DNA from: Bremia lactucae
Lineage: Eukaryota > Oomycota > Peronosporomycetes > Peronosporales > Peronosporaceae
Assembly (NCBI RefSeq): GCF_004359215.1
Contig: NC_090613.1
Location: forward strand, 3,343,191 to 3,407,190
Direction of reading: 5' to 3'
Length of the DNA: 64,000 nt
In this document: positions 1 through 10,200 of the stretch, piece by piece
How the letters are laid out: every line of letters starts with the position of its first letter
How positions within the stretch are numbered: position 1 is the stretch's first letter
Position numbers and translations under genes: made by a program
Notes under the pieces: generated by a model
The model's input: the letters and a program-made list of their open reading frames with translations, nothing else
The model's database searches: none
What the model was told of the DNA's origin: nothing

Positions 1-76
1 CATTCTGTCCTCGGTGCTGGGCGTGGAGCACTACACTCATGAGCGTAGTGTCCTAACTTTTGACAGAGATTGCATT

Positions 77-809
77 TTAGCAATCGCTTATTGTTCGCAA
101 AGCGAGGTTCTCGCTTTCGAAAGAAGAGAGGTCCAAAGATTCTGGACATACCAGCTCGTGTCGTGTTGGAAGACGATACGATGACGACCAACTAGCTTGA
201 GCCTGTCTCAAGCTAAAGTCCTCCTGTTCCGCAACGGATATTGCTTCTTCAAGCGTATCCAGTTCCAAGCGGAAGAGGTGGGTCTTTACGGGACCATTCG
301 TAAGACCTTGCATTAACACCGTAATCAACCTGTTTTCTTGTGTTCATGGACTGGGTTGTTTGTGTTACAACTCGCTAAGAGTCGTATATGCTGGGCATTA
401 GCGTGAGCATCAGGCTTGCCTTGCTTGAGTTTCAGAAGCTCTGACCGAGCTCTGAGCTCAGCCCTAAGCGGCTCAAACGTCTGTTTGAGCCGTGCTTTAA
501 AAGCCTCTAGCGACCCAAAGACGTATTGGTCGCGCAACTTAAGGCCTAGTGCCCAATTTTTGGCACGACCTGCCAAATTTACTGAGCAAGTGCGACTTGC
601 ATTTCCTCGTCGACGATGTGACGAGCCCTTATGGCATCGTCCAACTCGACAAACCATCTTAAGAGGGAGTCTTCTTCGACTCCCCTATACTTAGCGATGT
701 CAATCTTTAAGGTTTCGGGACGACGCGAGTGCGTCATCCCAGGTACAGGGGTCAGTACCGGTTGTAACCTCAACAGATCTGCCTGTTGAGAGCCTTGCTT
801 ATTAAGCAA
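77..809 (-). pseudogene. Broken gypsy gag (capsid) gene
   Basis: Three overlapping minus-strand frames together read as one Gag: 579-809 (contains LLRWFVELDDAIRARHI), 325-657 (LAGRAKNWALGLKLRD, then an Arg/Lys/Glu-rich helical stretch) and 77-328 (TVLMQGLTNGPVKTHLF ... LRQAQA). This matches the retrotransposon Gag domain layout. Moving between segments requires two frame changes, so the copy is dead. It lies just downstream of the LTR and primer-binding site on the minus strand, the normal position for gag. The C-terminal zinc knuckle is not visible and may lie off the left edge or be lost. Function when intact: capsid of the retrotransposon particle. Confidence 0.78.
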
Positions 810-1065
810 GGCTACCTCCGCCTTCGCCTCGTCAAGTTCATGTTATAGGAACTTGACGATGGCTGAATGGAGGCATCTCTGTCAAACTGGACAACATGAC
901 CAAGATGGCATCGCTCCCTACGGTCGAACTCATTCGTTCGACCGCACTCCTTTCTATGTCACTTAGAAAGGAGTAGCTATCACGCGAAACGTAATGCGTA
1001 TTTCCATTATCATCTCAAATGCCCATGTTAGATGATGGAATTGTGGTCCTTGGACGGACTACAAA

Positions 1066-1074
1066 GTGCTACCA
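1066..1074 (-). other. Candidate primer-binding site (tRNA-iMet-like)
   Basis: Immediately inside the LTR, the minus strand reads CC TGGTAGCAC. TGGTAGCA is complementary to the 3' end (TGCTACCA) typical of eukaryotic initiator Met tRNA. The match is only 8 bases, so the tRNA assignment is tentative; the position next to the LTR end supports it. Confidence 0.5.
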
Positions 1075-1076
1075 GG

Positions 1077-1688
1077 TGTAACGGGGCACTACGACTTGTA
1101 ATGCTTCAGTACAAGTCCACTTCGCACTGCTTCAGTGCGAGTGGTGCCTCACGTCACTTCACGTACACTAGTACGTGCAGAGGAAGATTTTCTTTATAAC
1201 ACTTGCCTTAAAGAATACTGTATTTAATGTAATTAAGTTCTTCTGTTTCATGTAATAAAGTCTTATCTGTCTCTCTCTTTGCGCACGTCCAGCGCTGACT
1301 AGACTGCGGAGAGAGTAGATATATTGGTCTATATTTACCAATGGATAAGCTTTTAGATTATTACCATGTAAAGTTATATTCTCCAATTATTATTTGCCTT
1401 TAAGAAAATATATTAAATAACAACCCTTAAGTGTTAATTTCATGTAACGATTCACCCCGTTACAAATACAAAACATGTAATAAAGTCTTATCTGTCTCTC
1501 TCTTTGCGCGCGTCCAGCGCTGACTGGACCGCGGAGAAAGTAGATATAATGGATTATATCTACCAATGGATAAGCTTTCCGAATATTACTCCGTAAAGTA
1601 ATGTTCTCCAAATATTATCTTCCTTTTGGATAATATATAAACTAACAACCTTTATGTGTTATTTTAAAGTATAATACACCCCGTTACA
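1077..1688 (-). repeat. LTR of the gypsy element, with an internal 224-bp tandem duplication
   Basis: On the plus strand it begins TGTAACGGGGCAC and ends CACCCCGTTACA, giving TG...CA ends with inverted termini. The terminal half occurs twice in tandem: about 1249-1464 and about 1474-1688, offset 224-225 bp, each ending in the same CCCCGTTACA. Thus the true LTR may end at 1464, or the LTR may have grown by duplication. ORFs inside it are antisense shadows. It is related to the LTRs at 16957 and 56680. Confidence 0.75.
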
Positions 1689-1974
1689 CAGTAGATAGAA
1701 GATCTTTATGAAAGGAAATTGCTTTTAATACGGTTAGCATTTTTCCTCTTAGAATTTAACTTTAGTAGCTTCTTGGTGCCTGCAAATTTTATCGGACTTG
1801 AAAGTCAAGACCTGAATTTACACTTCCACCTACTAAAAAGTCCTTTAAAAAAATAATCAGCAAGATATCTTTATCCCAAAGCGATACATTGACAATTATT
1901 GGCTTAATGACTTTATATCAAGTAAAAAAGAAACAATGCAGGAACGTGGTCATGCCACGACATATTGAAGAGAA
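1689..1974. other. Intergenic stretch, AT-rich
   Basis: No coding signal is seen. The part from 1912 on belongs to an inverted duplication shared with 5171-5182 and neighbouring bases. Confidence 0.6.
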
Positions 1975-3125
1975 TTACAGATGCTTGTTGCGGTACGTCG
2001 CAGAAAAATCTGGCGCCGGCAACGACGGCACAAACGGAACCAAAGCATCGATTTCGGCCTTAACTTCCGGTGTAATCTTGTCCAAAATGTCAAGAACCTT
2101 CAGGTTTTGCTCGAGCTGCGCCACCGTCCTGGCGCCGATCATAACCGTCGATACATGTTCGTTGCTAACGCACCACGCGAGGGCGAGCTCAGCCATAGAA
2201 ATGCCAAGCTTCTCCACTAGAGGTTTCAGCTTGTCTGCATTGACCACCCGATCCGCAAAGTCTGGAACGAAGTTCTTGTACATCTCGTTGTTCATGCGTG
2301 CGTCTTCTGGCGTACCAGAGCTATATTTGCCTGTTAACGCACCTTGGCCCAGCGGCGACCAAGTCGTGAGACCGAGTTTATATTTCTTGTACAAATCCAC
2401 GAACTCGAACTCGACTTTGTTACGATCCAGAATGCTGTAGACGGGTTGCTCGACAATTGGGCGAATCAGGCCAAGACGGTCGGCGATCTCGCAAGCTTCG
2501 CTAATATCAGCGGCACTCCACATACTTGTGCCCCAGTAAAACGCCCACCCTTTGTTGATGATAAAGTTCATGGCTCGAACAGTCTCCTCAATGGGTGTGT
2601 GCGGATCAGAGCGGTGGCAGAATAGGACGTCGACGTACTCGAGGCCCATTCTCTTCAGTGAAGCTTTCGCTCCTTCTACGAGGTGTTTCCGGCTCAAGCC
2701 CTCCTCGTTAGGGCCTACTTTGCTATAAAAGGGTTTCGCTCCATAGAAGAGCTTTGTAGTAAGAACGAGGTCCTCGCGGCTCCAAACTCCTTCTGCGATG
2801 CCCTTTTTGATAGCTGCACCCATGTTCCTCTCAGCAAGACCTCCTCCGTATGTCTCGGAATTGTCGAAAAAGTTGACACCTTGTTCAAAAGCGAACTTCA
2901 TCATGTTGTACCAGGCTTCTTCCGTGTATTTGTCGTTGACCTCCATCCAGCTACCAAGTGAGAGTTTGGAGACAAGCAGACCAGAGTTGCCAAGAAAGCG
3001 ATAGGTCATGCGAGATTTCGAGTCGGAAGCAGTGGAAGTCATGGTGTTGAAAGAAGATGTGAGGGACTTGAGTAAAATTTCCAAATGAGCTTTTGTTTTC
3101 AACTTGTCAGGAGAGATTTTAAGGA
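1912..3125 (-). repeat. Left arm of an inverted gene duplication
   Basis: Contains the intact aldo/keto reductase gene plus about 80 bp of 5' and 60 bp of 3' flank. The reverse complement of these flanks is found around the pseudogene at 4498-5182, including the sequence GAACGTGGTCATGCCACGA just past the stop codon. Confidence 0.8.
1975..3042 (-). CDS. Aldo/keto reductase, Kv-channel beta-subunit-like
   Basis: A 355-residue NADPH-dependent aldo/keto reductase of the AKR6/Kv-beta type, expected to be cytosolic and to reduce carbonyl substrates. Visible features: an N-terminal barrel strand (RFLGNSGLLVSKLSLGS), the catalytic Asp60 and Tyr65 in FDNSETYGGG, Lys97 in VLTTKLF, His143 in DVLFCHRSDPHTP, and the cofactor-binding end MIGARTVAQLEQNL. 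In Kv-beta proteins the fourth tetrad residue is usually Asn; here it is His, as in ordinary aldo/keto reductases, so enzymatic activity is more likely than channel binding. The start chosen is the ATG at 3042; the frame is open 20 codons further upstream but without an ATG. It is intronless. A truncated inverted copy lies 1.5 kb away. Substrate unknown. Confidence 0.92.
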   Translation of the reverse strand: MTSTASDSKSRMTYRFLGNSGLLVSKLSLGSWMEVNDKYTEEAWYNMMKFAFEQGVNFFDNSETYGGGLAERNMGAAIKKGIAEGVWSREDLVLTTKLFYGAKPFYSKVGPNEEGLSRKHLVEGAKASLKRMGLEYVDVLFCHRSDPHTPIEETVRAMNFIINKGWAFYWGTSMWSAADISEACEIADRLGLIRPIVEQPVYSILDRNKVEFEFVDLYKKYKLGLTTWSPLGQGALTGKYSSGTPEDARMNNEMYKNFVPDFADRVVNADKLKPLVEKLGISMAELALAWCVSNEHVSTVMIGARTVAQLEQNLKVLDILDKITPEVKAEIDALVPFVPSLPAPDFSATYRNKHL

Positions 3126-4497
3126 TAAAAAAAACATTGAGATGAATTGTTCGACATTGTAATTATTGTATTTACCGTAATTAGTAAACTTATTCAAATT
3201 CATTATGCCTTCTGGACTTCTTATGCAGATTGATTACGAAAATGGAAAATGAAGCATAATGTAAATAAATTTCGCAGAGGAGATTCAAAAGATGGGATCC
3301 AAGGCTTTTAGGACGTGGTTGACGATCCTAAAATCATGTGCTTTTATAAACGGGTATGCGAATGTAATAATAAGGTCGAGCTGATTTTTTAGAGTACTGT
3401 AATGATTACTGTTAAGCTTACGGGCCTTCGAATGAGCATCTGGGGTCGTGGCGCCCGGAAATGTTTCATATGCTGCAACACAGCTGGAGCAAGCGAGCAT
3501 GACTTTCTGACGTTGAAGATTCATCTAGCTTGATCCGGTTTCTGATACCCTTAATAAAATTCGGAGGAATGGCACGTTGGCTTTTGATGTACGGCAGCTG
3601 AGAAAGTAGAGTTTACGTGTCTATAAATTGCTAAATTTGAAGTCCAAGTGAGACAGATCAAGCATTATGCTCGTCAGCAATAGACATAAACAATACAGTT
3701 ATATGGTGGCCGCACGTCATTCACCAGCTATTGGGACAATATACCGCCTTAAATATCGCGATTTGCAATTTAATATAAATCTTGGACTACATTGAAAACT
3801 ATATCGAATACATGTGCAAACAGGAATGTATTTTATACATCATGCGAGGCCGTTTCGTAAGTCGTAAGTCCGTTAAGCGACATAGTCCCCAAGTGCTCCC
3901 TTAAGGGTTTTAAATTTTGATAGNNNNNNNNNNNNNNNNNNNNNNNNNNNNNNNNNNNNNNNNNNNNNNNNNNNNNNNNNNNNNNNNNNNNNNNNNNNNN
4001 NNNNNNNNNNNNNNNNNNNNNNNNNNNNNNNNNNNNNNNNNNNNNNNNNNNNNNNNNNNNNNNNNNNNNNNNNNNNNNNNNNNNNNNNNNNNNNNNNNNN
4101 NNNNNNNNNNNNNNNNNNNNNNNNNNNNNNNNNNNNNNNNNNNNNNNNNNNNNNNNNNNNNNNNNNNNNNNNNNNNNNNNNNNNNNNNNNNNNNNNNNNN
4201 NNNNNNNNNNNNNNNNNNNNNNNNNNNNNNNNNNNNNNNNNNNNNNNNNNNNNNNNNNNNNNNNNNNNNNNNNNNNNNNNNNNNNNNNNNNNNNNNNNNC
4301 TACATTTCTTGCACGTATTGCTATCGTCTACATTTTCTTGCTGTCTATACTCACTCTTGCACTTTTTACTCAGACCAGCTTCTACTAAGAAAAAATGTAC
4401 TAGCAAGATTTTATAAATCTCATTTACACATTCTGTATTTGCAATTTTATATACGCTATGCATCACGATTGCAATCAAATCAAAGTTGTTTGGTACT
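3043..4497. other. Intergenic region with assembly gap (N 3924-4299)
   Basis: Spacer between the reductase and its inverted copy. It holds a 79-codon minus-strand ORF (3285-3524, starting ATG) that I do not recognise, AT-rich sequence, and a run of 376 N. Reading frames drawn across the N run are artefacts. Confidence 0.7.
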
Positions 4498-5182
4498 TCA
4501 AAGTCTCTCCTGACAATTTGATAGCAAAAGCTCGTTCGGGAATTTTATTTATGTCCCTCACATCTTGTTTTAACACCATGGCTTCCACTGCTTCCGACTC
4601 GAAATCTCGCATGACCTATCGTTTTCTTGGCAACTCTGGTCTGCTTGTCTCCAAACTCTCACTTGGTAGCCAAATGGAAGTCAACGACAATTAAACGGAA
4701 GAAGCCTGGTACAACACGATAAAGTTCGCTTTTAAACAAGGTGTCAACTTCTTCGACAATTCCGAGACGTATAGCTCTGGTACGCCAGAAGGCGCACGCA
4801 TGAACAACGAGATGTACAAGAACTTCGTTCCGGACTTTGTGGATCGTGTGGTCAATGCAGACAAGCTGACACCTCTAGTGGAGAAGCTTGGCATTTCTAT
4901 GGCTGAGCTCGCCCTTGCGTGGTGCGTAAGCAACGAACATGTATCGACGGTTATGATCGGCGCCAGGACGGTGGCGCAGCTCGAGCAAAACCTGAAGGTT
5001 CTTGACATTTTGGACAAGATTACACCGGAAGTTAAGGCCGAAATCGATGCTTTGGTTCCGTTTGTGCCGTCGTTGCCGGCGCCAGATTTTTCTGCGACGT
5101 ACCGCAACAAGCATTTGTAATTATCTTCAATAGTCGTGGCATGACCACGTTCCTGCATTAATTCTTTTTGACTTGATATAAA
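4498..5182 (+). repeat. Right arm of the inverted gene duplication
   Basis: Reverse-complement match to 1912-3125, interrupted by one internal 525-bp deletion. Homology starts about 80 bp before the ATG and extends about 60 bp beyond the stop codon. Confidence 0.8.
4578..5120 (+). pseudogene. Aldo/keto reductase pseudogene (internal deletion, premature stop)
   Basis: Starts MASTASDSKSRMTYRF like the intact gene, then meets a TAA at 4692-4694 where the parent has Tyr. Beyond the stop the frame continues to SETY and jumps directly to SSGTPEGARMNNEMYKN: 175 codons (525 bp) are missing. The breakpoints lie at two Tyr codons, consistent with a tiny direct repeat. The deletion removes the catalytic Lys and His and most of the barrel. 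The C-terminal 107 codons are almost identical to the parent, so the duplication looks fairly recent. Confidence 0.9.
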
Positions 5183-5422
5183 AACATGAAGCCATTATTC
5201 TCACCTTTTAAGTTCTGAATATCTAAACAGGTGTCTCGCTTAAAATTGTCAGTGTGACTTATGCTTGGCTAATTCTCAAACAATGAACTTAAAAATTCTC
5301 ATGAAATAAAAAACAGTAACGGATTCATTCACTGTTTCAGTTAAGCAATAATTAATGAGTTAGCAATCAAACCCGGTAGAATTCTATTCTATCACCGTCA
5401 CAATGCTGCCATTATATCCATG
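5183..5422. other. Intergenic, AT-rich, 3' side of the helicase gene
   Basis: No gene recognised. Confidence 0.6.
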
Positions 5423-7084
5423 TTACTCATCGTCACTATCAAATGTAATCTTTGTAGCTTTTTTGGCGGAATCAATATTCTTGGCAAAGGCCCCATAAAG
5501 CTTGTGTTCTTTCTTTTTGACGTGAGTTCCAAATTTAGTCAGATCCTTTGGGACTTCTTGATTTCCCTCGCGCAGTAAATTAACAAGCTCCCCAGCGCGA
5601 GGCTTGTCATTTGCAGTGAAGAAAGTATGTGCCGTACCTTTCTTGCCACCACGGCCCGTACGTCCAATACGATGCACATAGTCCTCAATCGTTAACGGAA
5701 ACGAGTAATTAATGACGTACTCAACATCAGGAATATCAAGACCACGAGCGGCAACATCCGTTGCAATTAGCAGCGGAACCTCACCAGATTTAAACTGCTC
5801 CACAGCCTCTGAACGCTGTTGCTGGCTACGGTCACCGTGAATGGCAACACAATGCCATCCACGCTGGTGCAGCATGCGCTCCACACGGTCAGCCTCCTTC
5901 TTGTACAGTACAAATAACAGGACCCGGTTCTTGCGACTTGAGTGATACTTTTGCAGCAGAGCGTGAGCACGAGCATCACGGGCTCGATCGTCAATCACTT
6001 CAACGATTTGAGTCACATTCTGACTTGCAGCGAGCTCATCCGAGCCAATTGTTACCTTCACAGGATCGTTTAAGAACTCATAAGCTAGTTTCTGGATCGA
6101 CTGCGGCCACGTTGCACTAAACATAGCAATCTGCCGTTCAGGATGTGTGTGGCTAATAATGCCGCGAATGTCTTTTTCAAAACCCTCGTCCAACATACGA
6201 TCAGCCTCATCAAGAACCATAAAAGTAACTTTAGACAAATTACAAGAGTGCTCTTCCACCAGATCCTTTAAACGACCGGGCGTGGCGACGACTACATGCA
6301 CACCGTCTCGCAATGCCTTTTTTTGAGTGTGTTTCGGTACTCCACCGTATATGCAAATACTCTTGAGCCCACACTTCTTCCCAGCCTCTGAGATCACAGC
6401 TGAGCTTTGCATCGCCAACTCACGCGTTGGAGCGACTACGAGCATTAACGGGCCCGGGTGCTTAGGCGATACCCCGGATTGAGCTGCAATATGGATGAGG
6501 CCGGGAATGGCGAACGCTAGAGTCTTGCCGGATCCAGTTTCGGCAATACCAATAATATCGCGTCCAGAGGCGAGAATTGGCCAACATTGGCTCTGAATCG
6601 GAGTGGGCTTGTCGAAACCCTTCGTGGTCTTCATAAATTTGGGCTCAAATGAAATATCCTTAAAGCTCAGCACGGGACGGTAAAGGCAATTGTTGCCGCT
6701 AAGAATCATTTGATTAGCTTCGTGGAACGCAGAAACCTCTTCGTCCGTCATATTCGCAGTGTTCTTGCCCTCATTATAAAAGGACTTGGTAAAGCTACCA
6801 TCCTTGGCCGCTGGTTGCTGATATGGGCCATTGGAGAAATCTGTATTGCGATCTCCATTTTTCTTCGCTGTGTCTACGCTCTGGAGGCTTTTCTTGTCAC
6901 TTTTTTGCTCCTTTTTGTGTAGCTTCGCGAGTTTTTGGGGGCTTTCGACGGTTGTCTCTGTCTTGTCGCGGGAACGCTTGAGTTTCTTAACCTTTGCTGA
7001 TGAATCTATCACAGTTTTAGCAGCCTTTGCAGCTTTGCGTGCAGCTTTCTTGGCTTTCTTCTCGTCTTTGAGCTCGTCCGCCAT
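5423..7084 (-). CDS. DBP3: ATP-dependent DEAD-box RNA helicase, Dbp3-like
   Basis: A 553-residue nucleolar-type helicase; the Dbp3 subfamily remodels pre-rRNA during 60S subunit assembly. A Lys-rich N-terminus (residues 1-75, KKAKKAARKAAKAAK) is a probable nucleolar/RNA-binding tail. Motifs follow in order: Q motif PTPIQSQCWP (about 161-169), motif I AETGSGKT (181-188), Ia PTRELAMQ (219-226), Ib TPGRL (268-272), II DEAD (292-295), III SAT (323-325), V ARGLDIP (446-452) and VI HRIGRTGRGG (471-480). All catalytic motifs are intact. It starts at the ATG at 7084, is intronless, and is divergent from the kinetochore gene across 186 bp. The Dbp3 assignment rests on the length, the basic tail and the motif VI context; other nucleolar DEAD-box proteins are the alternative. 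Confidence 0.93.
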   Translation of the reverse strand: MADELKDEKKAKKAARKAAKAAKTVIDSSAKVKKLKRSRDKTETTVESPQKLAKLHKKEQKSDKKSLQSVDTAKKNGDRNTDFSNGPYQQPAAKDGSFTKSFYNEGKNTANMTDEEVSAFHEANQMILSGNNCLYRPVLSFKDISFEPKFMKTTKGFDKPTPIQSQCWPILASGRDIIGIAETGSGKTLAFAIPGLIHIAAQSGVSPKHPGPLMLVVAPTRELAMQSSAVISEAGKKCGLKSICIYGGVPKHTQKKALRDGVHVVVATPGRLKDLVEEHSCNLSKVTFMVLDEADRMLDEGFEKDIRGIISHTHPERQIAMFSATWPQSIQKLAYEFLNDPVKVTIGSDELAASQNVTQIVEVIDDRARDARAHALLQKYHSSRKNRVLLFVLYKKEADRVERMLHQRGWHCVAIHGDRSQQQRSEAVEQFKSGEVPLLIATDVAARGLDIPDVEYVINYSFPLTIEDYVHRIGRTGRGGKKGTAHTFFTANDKPRAGELVNLLREGNQEVPKDLTKFGTHVKKKEHKLYGAFAKNIDSAKKATKITFDSDDE

Positions 7085-7270
7085 GGCGTCTCGGTTCCTG
7101 ATCTAATCAAAGCACAACCAGTGCTTGAAAGAAATGGCTACATTTTATTAAATGTCGCTTGAATGTGTAGAAAATCTACCGTACCGCCCCCCCTTTTTGA
7201 AATAATAAAATATATACAGAAAACCGATAATTTCCTTTGAGCGCGGCAAACCTGACCAACGCTCACGGTC
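7085..7270. promoter_or_regulatory. Short shared (divergent) promoter region
   Basis: 186 bp separate the start codons of the helicase (minus) and the KNL1-like gene (plus), so both promoters must lie here or within the 5' ends. It holds a run of eight C followed by T5 (about 7188-7200) and an AT-rich AATAAAATATATA stretch (about 7201-7216). No specific factor site is claimed. Confidence 0.5.
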
Positions 7271-10200
7271 ATGGACGCGGACGGTGACGACGCCGAGTAC
7301 GCGCTGCTTCCTTCCGCACCTAAGCAACTCGAAAATTTTACACGTCAGCTTCAGCGCGAGATACTAGGCGAGAAAGATCCGTTAAGCGTGTTACAGGAGC
7401 AGGGGCCAGAGCAACAAGAAGAAAGCTCGGCTTCGACGACATTGGGACATAATTTGCTATCCAACGCGAATTTAACGAAGGCTACTGGCTTAAAATTGAA
7501 TCATGTGGACGAAATAGAGGTGAAAGATGCATTGCAAGCTACTGGAAAGAAGGACATGACCTCGGTGTTAAAGCGGAGTAGCCCAGCCAAGATCCGGGAA
7601 ACTTTATTAGAATTGCAGCACCAGAAACAGGACAGAGAGTTCGATGTAGCTGAAAACAGCCTTGATAAAGAGAATTCACCTGTCACTATAGAAACCAAGT
7701 CAGCAACAAAGAGACCGAGGTCAGAGACCAAGACAACGTCTCGTGAGATAGTGTTGGAACACGGCCGAAAAAGCACATCGCTAGGTAATGTGCGAGACAG
7801 CTTGACGGACTCGATGTTTGCACCGAATTTACTGGAGCAAGACTTGGCAAGACGAGGGACGTTGGATCCAGTCGAGGCCGCATTAGTAGTCACTAAACTG
7901 CAAATGGTGTCACTGAGTCAAAATAGCTTGATACATCATCAAGTCGATAAGACGAATGAATTGCAAGATTTTAAGGCAGCAATTCCAACACTGACACCGT
8001 CGAAGCAGGTAAAAAGTGCTGACATAACGACTTTAGCGAGAAACAGCGAGCCGATGGCATCAGTTGTGACAGAAATGGTTATGACTAGAAGCTCTACACG
8101 TTTATTGGAGCAGCCAATGAATACCATAACGCCATCCCCGACAAAAGCGACGATTCATATCCAATTAGAGAGCAAATCGTCCCCATTACTTGTGAATCGA
8201 CTTGCTGAGAGCAGGAGTGTTTTGACTCGCTCGAAGCTATCTGATACAAGACCCCTGCCATCACCAGTAAAAGACTCTTCGAGCACGGAGTCACCATCTC
8301 CCGCAAAGAGAAAGACGCTTGCTGCATCCAATCAACGAAAACAAATACCATTGTCAACAAAGGAACTGAGAAGCAAAACGAGGAGAAAATTGACGTCCTT
8401 AGCAAATGAAACCGTTGACAAGAAAGCGCTTTCTCCAATAAAGAGCAGGAAAAAACGGCGAACGACTGTAGGTCCAAGCGATGATTTGATGACAATGAAT
8501 GACAAGCCTCAATTTGAGGACCACCGTCGACAAACCGTCGACAACGGATTAATAGCAATGGAAAGCGGGGTAGACATCATGTCAACGGACAGTCAGGCAG
8601 TGACAGATAAACATGAAAAGAAACGACCAAGCAGACGTGTATATGAGTCAGAAGCACATGGTAAAAGTAAAAAGAAGCGCACGCGCGCCAATAGTATCCA
8701 GACCAGTGAAACATTAGAAACGACGAAGGCAGATTCGCTACTGAATGCAAAAAACTCAAGGCCAAATAAGCACAAAAGAATAGAAGTCAACGATCAGAAG
8801 TCTCCCGTTGAGCGGCCGCCTTCCCGAATCCCAGACTCTTCGTTGAATTCTCCCCCTACCGAAGAACATCGGATAAGTACACCACTTAAGGGTATTTTAA
8901 GCGCAAGAAAGGATCGACGTACTTCTGAAGGTGCTATTCAGACCACACCAAATAAATCCGTCAATTTTGGACCCTCACAAGGCGCTGAATTTAATCATGG
9001 CTCGCCATCTACGTCTATGACTCCCATGCCAGCGAACGATGCATCGCGGCTCTTCCCTTTAGAACGGGCGTCAGAGGGAGAGCTTGATGACGCAGAAACG
9101 TCTTTAAACTCCTCAATTCTTGATGAAGCTGATTCGCTTGACGATGAAGAGCCGAAAAAGTTTAGTGTGCCGAAGATGACGCACGTGAAAAAGCCAGGGT
9201 TTGATCTCTTAGAGTCAAGCAGGAGTAGTCTTTTGGCATCGAAAACAAGGGACAAAAGCAAACGCCGACAAAGTTTGCGCGGCTTTAGCCCACTTGATGC
9301 TCGGGCTGAAACTCGACGTCGCAGGCGTGAAACCATCAACGTCACACGCCAACCTTCAAGGCACACCACATCAGCGCTGTCGAAGATTATCGACAACTCA
9401 TTCACAAGCTCTCAAGTTTCGTCTGCGGCAAGGAACAATTCATTTGTGCGTGCAGCGGATCTTCACAAATCCAATCGTATGCCCTATGCCGGCTCGTCGA
9501 CATCCTCGGACGCTGGGGAAGATATGGAAATTACGGGAGAGTATAATGTTCCTTTCGGTGAGATCGTGGGAAAGCAGTCATCATCTTGTAGTCTTCCTCG
9601 CGACGACGACACTGCCGAGTTTAGTTTAGGTCATCTACTTGCGGAATCTTCCGTTTACGAGCACACTAAATTGGCAGTGGAATCTGACGTATGTGATCTT
9701 CCTGAATCTCTGGGTGATCTGGCCAATGAAGCTGCAAATTTACCCTTTACCGAAAACAATTACGCCCATAAACCTGTCGGGCTCGACCCGATCGAAGAGG
9801 TAAAAGAGGAAGTGGCTTCGGCGCAAGACCGGAGTTCAATGAGCATGGTTTATGACGAAAGCGACGAAGAATATGCTGCTAGCCGCGCATCTCTTCAAGT
9901 GAATTTAACGTCGCAGTTCGACCGAGTCAGTGAGCCTAGCAAAAGCCCTAGTTATCCAGCGTCACCAAAGTCTGTATCAGCTCAGTCAATTTCAATGGAA
10001 GATCTTCTATCGTCTGTTGCATTAAACGAAGAGGAAACGCTAGTGAAGAATAGTGAAACCTTTTTTGGTGATGACGCTGAATCATCTGGAAATCAATTCT
10101 TAAGAGACGTGAAACTGGCTTGTGCGTACGATAAATGCTCCGAGGTTATCGAACGTCATGCGCAAGATGTATCGTCATGGTCGTCTGCTGTGACTGAAGA

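Larger units (their letters stand above)
1..1688 (-). mobile_element. Ty3/gypsy retrotransposon fragment (5' LTR plus gag), cut by the window edge
   Basis: Reading on the minus strand, the order is LTR (right), primer-binding site, then a broken gag that continues off the left edge. The gag peptides are of the kind seen in oomycete gypsy elements. The element cannot be autonomous because gag lies in three frames. The right border is the end of the LTR at 1464 or 1688, depending on how its internal duplication is read. No pol is visible here; it would lie left of the window. Confidence 0.8.

Noticed and set aside
1168..1611. Two similar minus-strand ORFs starting MENITL
   Set aside because: They lie in the two copies of the duplicated LTR unit; similarity reflects the DNA repeat, not a gene.
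3043..3102. 20-residue N-terminal extension of the aldo/keto reductase
   Set aside because: No ATG (TTG only); conservation with the pseudogene here is due to recent duplication of the flank.
3873..4513. Long frames on both strands across the N run
   Set aside because: They exist only because N codons contain no stops; no real sequence supports them.
8094..9405. Antisense ORFs (8094-8558, 8995-9405) under the KNL1-like gene
   Set aside because: Composition follows the opposite strand's codons; no domains.
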